Below are positions 1 to 7,391 of a DNA stretch of 49,253 nt, piece after piece (the first letter of the stretch is position 1; the number at the start of each line of letters is the position of its first letter). Source of the stretch: Rhizobium sp. (GTDB taxonomy: Bacteria > Pseudomonadota > Gammaproteobacteria > Xanthomonadales > Xanthomonadaceae); NCBI GenBank assembly GCA_019459185.1, contig JAIBEO010000184.1:1-49253 (forward strand). The letters are read 5' to 3'. Made by a program: the position numbers and the translations under genes. The notes under the pieces are model-generated. The model was not told the DNA's origin, ran no database searches, and saw only the letters and a program-made list of their open reading frames with translations.

Positions 1-110
1 CCCCCCCCCCCCCCGGTGCCTGGGGCGCGCCCGCGTCACCTCCGCCCCCCCCCCCCCCCCCCCCCGCGCCCCCACCCCTCGCCCGCGGGCGGCGGGCCCC
101 CCCCCCGCGG
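1..110. other. Low-complexity contig end, probably unreliable sequence
   Basis: This stretch is dominated by runs of C, including a run of about 20 around 47-65, mixed with short GC-only words. The sensor-kinase gene that enters from the right reads as normal protein down to about position 109. Beyond that its frame encodes only Gly/Ala/Arg-rich text with no resemblance to a transporter. I read this as decayed or mis-called sequence at a contig terminus, not biology. Confidence 0.8.
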
Positions 111-765
111 CCACGTCGGGCAGGTCCAGGCCGAACCAGACGAAGGCGCCGAGCGCGAGCATGGCGCCGAGCTTGAGCAGCGATTCCACCGCCATCGCCA
201 GCACCAGGCCGCGGTTGTGTTCGGCCGCCGACACCCGGCGCGTGCCGAACAGCATGGCGAACAGGCCCATGGCCAGCGCCACGTACAGCGCGCTGTCCTG
301 CCACGGCGGCGGCGAAAGCTCCGAGGCGCGCGTGAGCAGACCGTAGCTCATCGCCACGGCCTTGAGCTGCAGCGCCAGGTAGGGAACGATGCCCAGCACC
401 GCCACGAAGGTGACCGCCGCCGCCAGCCAGGAACTGCGGCCCAGGCGCGTGGCAATGAGGTCGGCCAGCGAGGTGGAATTGTTTTCGCGCGCCAGCCGCA
501 GCAGTTTCAGCAGGAAGCCGAAGCCCAGCACGTACAGCAGGATGGTGCCCAGGAAAGTCGGCGGGATGGGCCAGCCCGAACGCTGTGCCTGCGTCACCGT
601 GCCGTAGAAGGTCCACGAGGTGCAGTACACCGCCAGCGACAGGCTGTAGACCACCGGCCACTGCCGCGCCAGCAGCCCCGGCCGGCGCTCGGCCCAGAGC
701 GCGGTGCCGAACAGCAGGCCCAGCCAGAGCAGGCCCGCGCCGACGACGAGGGCGTCGGTCAGCAC
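1..765 (-). CDS. SLC5-type transporter-fused sensor histidine kinase (CbrA-like), N-terminal part only
   Basis: Only the first ~219 codons are trustworthy; the gene then runs into the degenerate contig end. The visible part is a run of hydrophobic segments typical of the sodium/solute symporter (SLC5) module at the N-terminus of CbrA-type hybrid sensor kinases. Telling words are YCTSWTFYGTVTQA, ENNSTSLADLIATRLG and VPYLALQLKAVAMSYG. In that family the membrane module is followed by PAS, HisKA and HATPase domains, sometimes a receiver; none of these is in the window. The only usable start I found is a GTG at 765, 16 bp after the depolymerase stop, with no clear Shine-Dalgarno. In-frame stops block longer versions. 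Its position behind a TonB receptor and PHB depolymerase suggests, by inference, a sensor of the released substrate or of carbon status. A plain symporter cannot be formally excluded from this fragment. Confidence 0.75.
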   Translation of the reverse strand, partial: MLTDALVVGAGLLWLGLLFGTALWAERRPGLLARQWPVVYSLSLAVYCTSWTFYGTVTQAQRSGWPIPPTFLGTILLYVLGFGFLLKLLRLARENNSTSLADLIATRLGRSSWLAAAVTFVAVLGIVPYLALQLKAVAMSYGLLTRASELSPPPWQDSALYVALAMGLFAMLFGTRRVSAAEHNRGLVLAMAVESLLKLGAMLALGAFVWFGLDLPDVAAGGGPAARGRGVGARGGGGGGAEVTRARPRHRGGGG

Positions 766-781
766 GGGCGCGGCCGCGTCG

Positions 782-1840
782 TCACGGCATCGGCGCGCCC
801 AGCGCGGTCATGGCGGCAGCCAGCCAGCGCGGCTGCGCGCCGTGCCGGGTGTCGTAGCCTTCGCCCGTGTATCCCCACCAGTCCCAGCATGCCTTCGGAT
901 TCAGCGGCAGGTAGCTTGATCGCACCTGAGGATACAGCACCACCACGCGGTGCACGTCCGCCCAGCGGTTGAAGCCGGCGTCGCGCACGAAGGCCTCGCC
1001 GACCTTGTCGGCGTTCTGTTCGCAGCCATGGAAGGCCACCAGCAGCCCGCAGCGTTCGCCGGCGGCGCAGGCCGGTGGCAGGTAGAGGTAACCGGCGTCG
1101 GCAAGCAGCGGGTCGGTGTCGGGCGCGGCGTACGATGCCTGCGCGAAGCGCCGCAGTTCGCCCGCGGCGGCGCCGGCCGCCGGGAGCGGCGCCGGGCCGA
1201 ACAGCCAGGCCATGGCTTCGCCGGCGGCGTCGAAGCCGCAGCGGCCAAGGTAGGGCGTGCCGCCGGTGGCACAGTCCACGCCGGCGTCGAGCGTGGGCAT
1301 CAGGTGCGGGAAATCGCGCTCGCCGTCGTAGCGCAGCGACAGGCCGCCGACTTGTCGCGCCAGCGCCGCGTAGAGGTCGTGCGCCGAACGCGTCACCGCT
1401 TCGGCCACCACCGCGTCGTCGCGGCCGCGCAGCACGTACACCGCGTCGCCGGCGAGCCCACCGATCGGTGCGATGTCGCCGGCGGCGGCGCGTTCATTCA
1501 CCACGCCGGCCAGGCGCACCGGGTCGGGCGCATACGGTTCGGCGACCATGCACGGCCCCAGCGCTTTTTCCAGCGAGCCACCGGCGCAGCCGTAGGGGCC
1601 GCCGGCCAGCAGCGCGGCGCCGCGCAGGCGGTCGGAATGCGCCAGGTGCACCTGCGTGGCCATGTAGGCGCCGGAAGACAGGCCGGCCACGGCGATGCGG
1701 CCGGGATCGATGTCCAGCGCCGGCAGCGGCGGCAACGGCTCGGCCGCGCAGGCGGCCAGCGCCAGCACCAGGGCGGCGGGCGTAAAAACACGGGCCGCTT
1801 GCGCGGCCCGTTGGGAATATTCCCGGGGAAAACGAGCCAT
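782..1840 (-). CDS. Poly(3-hydroxybutyrate) depolymerase-family esterase, predicted lipoprotein
   Basis: A 352-aa alpha/beta hydrolase of the PHB depolymerase family. The N-terminus carries a lipoprotein signal with lipobox LAAC (Cys31), so the enzyme should be membrane-anchored on the periplasmic or outer face. The lipase box GLSSG puts the nucleophile at Ser55. Asp142 (GRDDAVV) and His179 (FPHLMPT) are the probable rest of the triad. The oxyanion-type motif FHGCEQ (His271) lies C-terminal to the triad, the arrangement of type-2 catalytic domains. The C-terminal NPKACWDWWGYTG block is characteristic of PHB depolymerases. I see no separate substrate-binding domain, so a preference for oligomers or amorphous polymer is possible. 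The start ATG at 1840 overlaps the TGA of the upstream TonB receptor (TGATG), implying translational coupling. Longer in-frame extensions run into receptor coding sequence and were discarded. Confidence 0.85.
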   Translation of the reverse strand: MARFPREYSQRAAQAARVFTPAALVLALAACAAEPLPPLPALDIDPGRIAVAGLSSGAYMATQVHLAHSDRLRGAALLAGGPYGCAGGSLEKALGPCMVAEPYAPDPVRLAGVVNERAAAGDIAPIGGLAGDAVYVLRGRDDAVVAEAVTRSAHDLYAALARQVGGLSLRYDGERDFPHLMPTLDAGVDCATGGTPYLGRCGFDAAGEAMAWLFGPAPLPAAGAAAGELRRFAQASYAAPDTDPLLADAGYLYLPPACAAGERCGLLVAFHGCEQNADKVGEAFVRDAGFNRWADVHRVVVLYPQVRSSYLPLNPKACWDWWGYTGEGYDTRHGAQPRWLAAAMTALGAPMP

Positions 1841-4038
1841 CAGAATTCGTAGCGAGCGGAGAGGCTGTACTGGCGCGGCGGACCGTAGAAGCCGGTCATC
1901 ACGCCCAGGGCGGCGTTGAGGTTGTAGCCGGTGGTGCGGTACTCCTCGTCGGTCAGGTTGGTGCCCTGCAACGAGAAGGACCACGGACCGCCGGTATTCC
2001 AGATGATGCCGGCGTTGACCAGGCCATAGGCCTCCTGGGTGATCGGCAGGGCGCCGGTCCGCACGATTTCCGTGGTGGCGACCACGTCGTCCTGGTAGCT
2101 GTAGCCGATCCGCGCGGACAGGTCACCGCCGCCCGAGAGCTCGGTGCGGTACTCGATGTTGATGGCACCGGAGAATTCCGGGGCGTTGGTGAATTCCTGC
2201 TCGTCGGCGATGTTCAGGCCGGCGTAGATGAACTCGTCGTACTTGGCGTCCAGGAAGGCCAGGTTGCCGCTGACCAGCCAGTTCCTCGTGGGCAACCACT
2301 GGTACTCGACCTCGACGCCGTTCACGGTTCCCGAGCCGGCATTGGTGAAGTCGCCGAAGAAGGCGTCGAGCGTGCCGTCGCCGTTGCTGTCGTAGCTGGT
2401 GAACACCGACAGCTGGATGTCCTCGTACTTGTTGTGGAAGGCCGACAGGTTCAGGAACAGGCGCTGGTCGAGGAAGGACATCTTGGTGCCGACCTCGAAG
2501 CTGTCCACCACCTCGTCGTCGAACGGCTCGGCGGAACGCGGCACCGCCGTGGCCTGCGCGCGGATGTTGTAGCCGCCCGACTTGAAACCACGGGTGGCGA
2601 GGCCATAGATCAGGATGTCGTCCGTGGCCTGGTAGCCAAGCGAGACCTTGGGCGAGAGGTTGGTGAAGTTGATGGTGCGGTCGAAATCGGCCACCACCGA
2701 GATCGGGTGGGTGTAGGTGGCGTCGCTGTAGCCCCGGTTGAAGACGTCGGCGCGCTTGTCCTCGTCGGTCCAACGGGCACCCACGTCCAGGTGCAGGCGG
2801 TCGCTGATGTCGAAGGTCCAGTCGCCGTAAACCGCGAGGCTTTCGGTGTAGACGGTGCCCTGGGTGTCGCCGAACAGCAGGTTGAAGAAGTTGTTCAGCA
2901 CCTGGCCGCCCGCCTGGCCATCGAACAGGTACAGGCCCATGACGCCGCGGGCACGGCCGCCGCCGTCATAGTTGAGCTGCAGTTCGTGGCTGACCTGCTC
3001 GTCGCTGTAGAAAGCCTTCACATCGGCCAGCTTGGCGGGGAGCGTGTCGAAATCGATGTTGGTCTCGGTGTCGGACTCGCGCTTGGCGGTGACGAACTTG
3101 AAGCTCCAGTCGTCGTTGACGCGCCAGTTGGCGGTGGCGGAAATGCCCGTCATCGACGTGTCGTTGACGTTGGGCATGCCGTTGCGGACGTCGTAGCGGT
3201 CATCCATCGGCGCGAAGGTCGGCGCGAAGCGATTCGGCACGAGCATACGTGCGCCGCGCACGCCAGACTGGTCGTCAAGCCAGTCGAAGGCGAACTGGAG
3301 GTTGAAGTCCTCCGTCACGTAGGCACCCACCTGGCCGCGCAGGGCGAGGATTTCCTTGTCGCTCACGTCCTGCCCGGTGATGGTGTTCTCGCCGAAGCCG
3401 TCGCGGCTCAGGCTGGCCACCGAGAGCCGGCCACGCAGTGCGCCGTCGCCGAGAGAACCGCCGACGGCGGCCTTGACGTCCATCTGGTTGTAGTTGCCCA
3501 GGGTCACCTGCACGGTCCCTTCCGGCTCGACGGACAGGCCGCGGGAAATGTACTTGATGGCACCACCGATGGTGTTCTTGCCGTACAACGTACCCTGGGG
3601 GCCACGAAGCACCTCGACGCGCTCGACGTCGAACACGTCCAGCAGCGCACCCTGAGGCCTGGCGATGTAGACGTCGTCGAGGTAGATGCCAACACCCGGG
3701 TCCACGCCCCACAGCGGATCGGACTGGCCGACGCCGCGGAGGTAGGCGGTGACCGTGCTGCTCGAACCACGGGCGGCGTAGATGGTCAGGTTGGGTACCT
3801 GCGCATCAAGGTCGCCGAGGTCGCGGATGTTGAGCTTGTCGAGCGCCTCCGGCGTGAAGGCGGTGACGGCGACCGGCACTTCCTGCAGGGTCTCCTCGCG
3901 CTTGCGGGCGGTGACCTGGATCGCGTCGAGGGTAACCGCGTCCTCTTCGGCCGGGGCCGGAGCTTCCTGCGCCAGCGTGGGCAGGCTGGCCAGGGACAGG
4001 GTGAGGCCGATGGCCAGGCTCAGATGGTTGCGCTTCAT
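1840..4038 (-). CDS. TonB-dependent outer-membrane receptor
   Basis: A 732-aa outer-membrane transporter. Residues 1-23 form a signal peptide (cleavage near TLA/QE). A TonB-box-like segment (TLDAIQVTA, ~36-44) follows, then a plug domain to about residue 170 with the hallmark RGVGQ, GIYLDDVYIARP and VLRGPQGTLYGKNTIGGAI words. The rest is a beta-barrel ending in the terminal aromatic YEF. Start ATG at 4038 is chosen because it begins the signal peptide and has GGGGAA just upstream; the 53 upstream codons are low-quality Arg/Pro text. The substrate cannot be read from sequence. Coupling to a PHB-depolymerase lipoprotein makes 3-hydroxybutyrate oligomers a reasonable inference. No N-terminal FecA-type signalling extension is present, so control would have to come from another regulator. 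Confidence 0.92.
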   Translation of the reverse strand: MKRNHLSLAIGLTLSLASLPTLAQEAPAPAEEDAVTLDAIQVTARKREETLQEVPVAVTAFTPEALDKLNIRDLGDLDAQVPNLTIYAARGSSSTVTAYLRGVGQSDPLWGVDPGVGIYLDDVYIARPQGALLDVFDVERVEVLRGPQGTLYGKNTIGGAIKYISRGLSVEPEGTVQVTLGNYNQMDVKAAVGGSLGDGALRGRLSVASLSRDGFGENTITGQDVSDKEILALRGQVGAYVTEDFNLQFAFDWLDDQSGVRGARMLVPNRFAPTFAPMDDRYDVRNGMPNVNDTSMTGISATANWRVNDDWSFKFVTAKRESDTETNIDFDTLPAKLADVKAFYSDEQVSHELQLNYDGGGRARGVMGLYLFDGQAGGQVLNNFFNLLFGDTQGTVYTESLAVYGDWTFDISDRLHLDVGARWTDEDKRADVFNRGYSDATYTHPISVVADFDRTINFTNLSPKVSLGYQATDDILIYGLATRGFKSGGYNIRAQATAVPRSAEPFDDEVVDSFEVGTKMSFLDQRLFLNLSAFHNKYEDIQLSVFTSYDSNGDGTLDAFFGDFTNAGSGTVNGVEVEYQWLPTRNWLVSGNLAFLDAKYDEFIYAGLNIADEQEFTNAPEFSGAINIEYRTELSGGGDLSARIGYSYQDDVVATTEIVRTGALPITQEAYGLVNAGIIWNTGGPWSFSLQGTNLTDEEYRTTGYNLNAALGVMTGFYGPPRQYSLSARYEF

Positions 4039-4113
4039 GGGTTCCCCTTGCACGACGTTCAGGCGGCCGGACGGCCGGTTGCACGGCAGACTACGGCGCG
4101 CCCCCGGGGCCGG

Positions 4114-4135
4114 CACCTGTACCTTGGTACAAGTG
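4114..4135. promoter_or_regulatory. 22-bp interrupted palindrome between divergent transport genes (operator candidate)
   Basis: In the 157-bp gap between the TonB receptor and the GntP permease, two perfect 6-bp arms TGTACC and GGTACA face each other across TT. The symmetry extends outward through CAC/GTG with one C/A mismatch, and CCGG/CCGG follow with a one-base offset. Such dyads typically bind dimeric repressors. It lies 79-102 bp upstream of the receptor ATG and 61-82 bp upstream of the permease ATG, so it could control both. No regulator gene adjoins it in this window. Confidence 0.5.
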
Positions 4136-4195
4136 GCCGGCCGGGCCCGGGCTGCGGACACTCGGCCCCTGGCTTTCCCCCGGGGATTCGAAGGC

Positions 4196-5593
4196 ATGTC
4201 CTTCCTGATCGTGCTTGCTGCGCTGTGTTTCCTGATGCTGGTCGCCTACCGCGGCTACAGCGTGATCCTGTTCGCGCCGGTGGCGGCGCTGGGCGCGGTG
4301 CTGCTCACCGACCCGACCCTGGTGGCGCCGATGTTCACCGGCCTGTTCATGGACAAGATGGTGGGCTTCCTGAAGCTATACTTCCCGGTGTTCCTGCTGG
4401 GCGCCATCTTCGGCAAGCTGATCGAGGTCTCGGGCTTCTCCAAGTCCATCGTCGCGGCCACGATCCGGCTGTTCGGGCCCGACCGGGCCATGCTTTCCAT
4501 CGTGGCGGTGTGCGCGCTGCTGACCTACGGCGGCGTGTCGCTGTTCGTGGTGGTGTTCGCGGTTTACCCGTTCGCGGCCGAGCTGTTCCGCCAGGCCGAC
4601 ATCCCCAAGCGCCTGATCCCGGGCACCATCGCGCTCGGCGCCTTCACCTTCACCATGGACGCGCTGCCGGGCACGCCGCAGATCCAGAACATCATCCCGG
4701 CCGGCTTCTTCGGCACCGACACCTGGGCGGCGCCGGTGCTGGGCACGCTGGGCGGCGTGTTCATCCTGGCCCTGGGCATGAGTTACCTGGAGTGGCGCCG
4801 CCGCGTGGCCCGCCGCGCCGGCGAAGGCTACGGCACCGACCTGAAGAACGAGCCCGCGCCCTTCGCCGGCGACAAGCTGGCCAACCCCTGGGTGGCGCTG
4901 CTGCCGCTGCTGCTGGTGGGCGTGACCAACAAGGCCTACACGCTGCTGATCCCGCGCCTGTACGGCGACAGCCATTCCTTCGTGCCCTCGGTCATCGGCG
5001 ACCCGGCCCCGGTGGTGCAGGAAGTGTCGAAGGTGGCCGCCATCTGGGCGGTGGAAGCCGCGCTGCTCACCGGCATCGTGGCGGTGCTGGTGCTGGCCTG
5101 GAAAGCCGTGAGCACGCACTTCGCCGAGAGCACGCAGCCGGCCATCGGCGGCGCGCTGCTGGCCTCGATGAACACCGCCTCGGAATACGGCTTCGGCGCC
5201 GTCATCGCCGCCCTGCCCGGCTTCCTGGTGGTGGCGAACGCGCTGGGCTCGATCCCGAACCCGCTGGTGAACGAAGCCATCACCGTCACCGCGCTGGCCG
5301 GCATCACCGGTTCGGCCTCGGGCGGCATGTCGATCGCGCTGGCGGCCATGGCCGACACGTTCATTGCCAACGCCAACGCCGCCGGCATCCCGATGGAAGT
5401 GCTGCACCGCGTGGCCTCGATGGCCAGCGGCGGCATGGACACCCTGCCCCACAACGGCGCGGTGATCACCCTGCTGGCCGTGACCGGCCTCACCCACCGC
5501 CAGGCCTACAAGGACATCTTCGCCATCACGCTGGTGAAGACCATGGCGGTGTTCTTCATCATCGGCGTGTTCTACGCGACCGGCTGGGTTTGA
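4196..5593 (+). CDS. GntP-family permease, putative 3-hydroxybutyrate/organic acid transporter
   Basis: A 465-aa polytopic inner-membrane protein, normal length for the GntP/gluconate permease family, with about a dozen hydrophobic segments. Conserved family words include YFPVFLLGAIFGKLIE, ALLTYGGVSLFVVVFAVYPFA, TFTMDALPGTPQIQNIIPA and GSASGGMSIALAAM. From memory, the closest annotated relatives are GntP proteins called D-beta-hydroxybutyrate permeases. The divergent PHB-depolymerase/TonB receptor pair fits that substrate, but specificity is inferred, not shown. ATG at 4196 is preferred over upstream frames that run through the intergenic region. A GGGGAT about ten bases upstream may serve as a weak ribosome binding site, while AAGG sits too close. 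Confidence 0.85.
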   Translation: MSFLIVLAALCFLMLVAYRGYSVILFAPVAALGAVLLTDPTLVAPMFTGLFMDKMVGFLKLYFPVFLLGAIFGKLIEVSGFSKSIVAATIRLFGPDRAMLSIVAVCALLTYGGVSLFVVVFAVYPFAAELFRQADIPKRLIPGTIALGAFTFTMDALPGTPQIQNIIPAGFFGTDTWAAPVLGTLGGVFILALGMSYLEWRRRVARRAGEGYGTDLKNEPAPFAGDKLANPWVALLPLLLVGVTNKAYTLLIPRLYGDSHSFVPSVIGDPAPVVQEVSKVAAIWAVEAALLTGIVAVLVLAWKAVSTHFAESTQPAIGGALLASMNTASEYGFGAVIAALPGFLVVANALGSIPNPLVNEAITVTALAGITGSASGGMSIALAAMADTFIANANAAGIPMEVLHRVASMASGGMDTLPHNGAVITLLAVTGLTHRQAYKDIFAITLVKTMAVFFIIGVFYATGWV

Positions 5594-5614
5594 GGCGAGG
5601 CAGCCGCAAGGCCC

Positions 5615-5779
5615 TCAGTCCTTGGTGCGGGTCCTCGACACCGCGGCCATGATGCCGATGCCCAGCAACACCACGCAGGTGATGGCGATGTACAGCGTGG
5701 CGATGCCGGCGGTGGCCATGGCCCAGGCGACGCCGCCGACCAGCAGGGCCAGGCCGATCAGGAACAGTGCGAATGACAT
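5615..5779 (-). CDS. Small two-helix membrane protein, function unknown
   Basis: A 54-aa protein with two hydrophobic helices (approximately residues 3-21 and 25-46) and a basic tail ending RTRTKD. A good GAGGAG ribosome binding site lies about 6-9 bases upstream of the ATG at 5779, and the hydrophobic pattern is typical of real bacterial small membrane proteins. It is convergent with the permease, whose stop is 22 bp away, and lies downstream of the TRIC gene on the same strand. I do not recognise a family. The longer 140-codon frame extends upstream through Arg/Pro-rich text and is not credible. Confidence 0.6.
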   Translation of the reverse strand: MSFALFLIGLALLVGGVAWAMATAGIATLYIAITCVVLLGIGIMAAVSRTRTKD

Positions 5780-5900
5780 GGTGCCCACTCCTCGTTGCCT
5801 CCGGGCAGCGGGCCGGGGCCGGCGCCGCGCGGGCAGCGCCTGTCCTTCATAACACCCCGGGCCTGAACCCCACGGAAGGTGGTGCCGGCGAGCTTGGGAG

Positions 5901-6515
5901 TCAGGCCGGCGGCTGCGCCACGGGCAACTTCCAGCCGCGGCGGATGGCGAACAGGCGCAGGCCGGTGCAGGCGACGAAACCGGCGCCCACCACCCAGGCC
6001 ACGGGCAGCGACAGCGCCGTGCCCAGCACCACCACACCGGCGCCCGCGAGCGCGGCGATGGCGTAGAGCTCGGCCTTGAGCACGGTGGGCACCTGCGCCA
6101 CCAGCACGTCGCGGATCATGCCGCCGCCGATGCCGGTGAGCATGCCCAGCAGCATCGCGCCCACCGGGCCCAGCCCGAAGGCCTGGGCCTTGAGCGCGCC
6201 GGCCACGGCGAACACGCCCAGGCCAACCGCGTCGATGGACTGCACCGGGTTGCGCCAGCGTTCGATGGTGCCGGCGCGCCAGAACGTGAACAGGCCGGCG
6301 GCGATGGAAATGGCCACGTAGCGCCAGTCCTGCAGCGCCGCCGGCGGCGTGGCGCCGATCAGGGCGTCGCGCATCACGCCGCCGCCGTTGGCGGCCACGA
6401 AGGACAGCACCAGCACGCCGAACAGGTCCAGCCGGTGCCGCACGCCCACCAGCGCGCCGCTGAGCGCGAACACGAAGGTGCCGACCAGGTCGAGCGTGAC
6501 CAGGATCAGGTCCAA
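5901..6515 (-). CDS. TRIC (UPF0126/YicG-type) cation-channel family membrane protein
   Basis: A 204-aa membrane protein with two tandem UPF0126 repeats, each carrying a glycine-rich motif followed by a polar tail: VAANGGGVMRDALIGATPP in the first and GIGGGMIRDVLVAQVP in the second. These match the bacterial/archaeal homologues of trimeric intracellular cation (TRIC) channels, which conduct potassium. The only start compatible with the frame is a TTG at 6515, because the stop of the upstream DUF817 gene lies in the same frame 12 bp earlier. It is probably co-transcribed with DUF817 and the CDP-alcohol phosphatidyltransferase. Confidence 0.9.
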   Translation of the reverse strand: MDLILVTLDLVGTFVFALSGALVGVRHRLDLFGVLVLSFVAANGGGVMRDALIGATPPAALQDWRYVAISIAAGLFTFWRAGTIERWRNPVQSIDAVGLGVFAVAGALKAQAFGLGPVGAMLLGMLTGIGGGMIRDVLVAQVPTVLKAELYAIAALAGAGVVVLGTALSLPVAWVVGAGFVACTGLRLFAIRRGWKLPVAQPPA

Positions 6516-6527
6516 ACGCGGGAGCCT

Positions 6528-7391
6528 TCAATCGGGGACATGGATGCGCTCTTTCACGTGCTTGAGGTTGGCGACGATGGTGAAGGTCATCACCACCAGC
6601 AGTGCCCAGGAACTCCATTTTCCCACGTGCACGGCCGCCCAGGCGCCCACCTGGTTCGGGTAGCGCCAGAGTTGCAGGAAGGTGCTGAGGTTTTCGGCCA
6701 GCCAGATGAAGAAGCCGATGAGCACGAAGGCCAGCAGCAGCGGCATGCGGCGGTCGCGGTCGAGCGGGCGGAACACCACGGCGGAGCGCGCGTACAGGCC
6801 CAGCGCGCAGGCCGCCAGGTACCAGCGGTAGTCGCCGATGTAGTGGTGGGTGAAGAAGTTGGCGTAGATGAGCGTGGCCACCAGCGCCGCCATCCAGTGC
6901 GGCGGATGGTGCAGCACGCGCAGGTCGAACAGCCGCCAGGCCTGGATGATGTAGCTGCCAACCGACGCGTACATGAAGCCGGCAAACAGCGGCACGCCCA
7001 GCACCTTGGTGTAGGCCGCGTCGGGATAGCTCCAGGAGCCGATGGCCGGCGAGGTCTTGAACACTTCCAGCGCGAAGCCCACGACGTGGAACAGGCCGAT
7101 GGCCTTGAACTCGTCCCAGGTCTCCAGCTTCGCGGCCAGCATGCCGAACTGGATGGCCAGCGCCACTGCCAGCAGCACGTCGTAGCGCGGTAGCCCCAGC
7201 AGGCCTTCGCGCGGCACGGTGAACACCGCCGCGAAGAACAGCACCACGAACAGGCAGGCGCGCGCCTCCTTCACCCCGAAGTACAGGAACTCGCGCAGGA
7301 AGCGCGGCAGCCGCGCCGCCGCCGGAAGCGGCCGCTGGCCCAGCAGGTGGGCGTCCACCGCCACCAGCGAGGCCAGCAGCGGGCGGATCAA
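6528..7391 (-). CDS. DUF817 family membrane protein
   Basis: About 287 aa with multiple transmembrane segments and the conserved DUF817 signature words WSYPDAAYTKVLGVPLFAGFMYASV, split here as SWSYPDAAYTK, VPLFAGFMYASVGSY, ANFFTHHYIGDYRWYL, and the C-terminal GFFIWLAENLSTFL, RYPNQVGAW and HVGKWSSW. Function of the family is unknown; the clustered His/Asp/Trp residues within membrane segments would suit a catalytic or metal-binding role, but this is speculation. The annotated start is a TTG at 7391 overlapping the upstream stop by four bases (TTGA); a start a few codons further in is possible because no Shine-Dalgarno is obvious. Confidence 0.88.
   Translation of the reverse strand: MIRPLLASLVAVDAHLLGQRPLPAAARLPRFLREFLYFGVKEARACLFVVLFFAAVFTVPREGLLGLPRYDVLLAVALAIQFGMLAAKLETWDEFKAIGLFHVVGFALEVFKTSPAIGSWSYPDAAYTKVLGVPLFAGFMYASVGSYIIQAWRLFDLRVLHHPPHWMAALVATLIYANFFTHHYIGDYRWYLAACALGLYARSAVVFRPLDRDRRMPLLLAFVLIGFFIWLAENLSTFLQLWRYPNQVGAWAAVHVGKWSSWALLVVMTFTIVANLKHVKERIHVPD

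Noticed and set aside
2434-5652. A 1072-codon plus-strand frame over the TonB receptor and GntP permease
   Set aside because: It is antisense to the receptor and out of frame in the permease; the composition is shadow-like.
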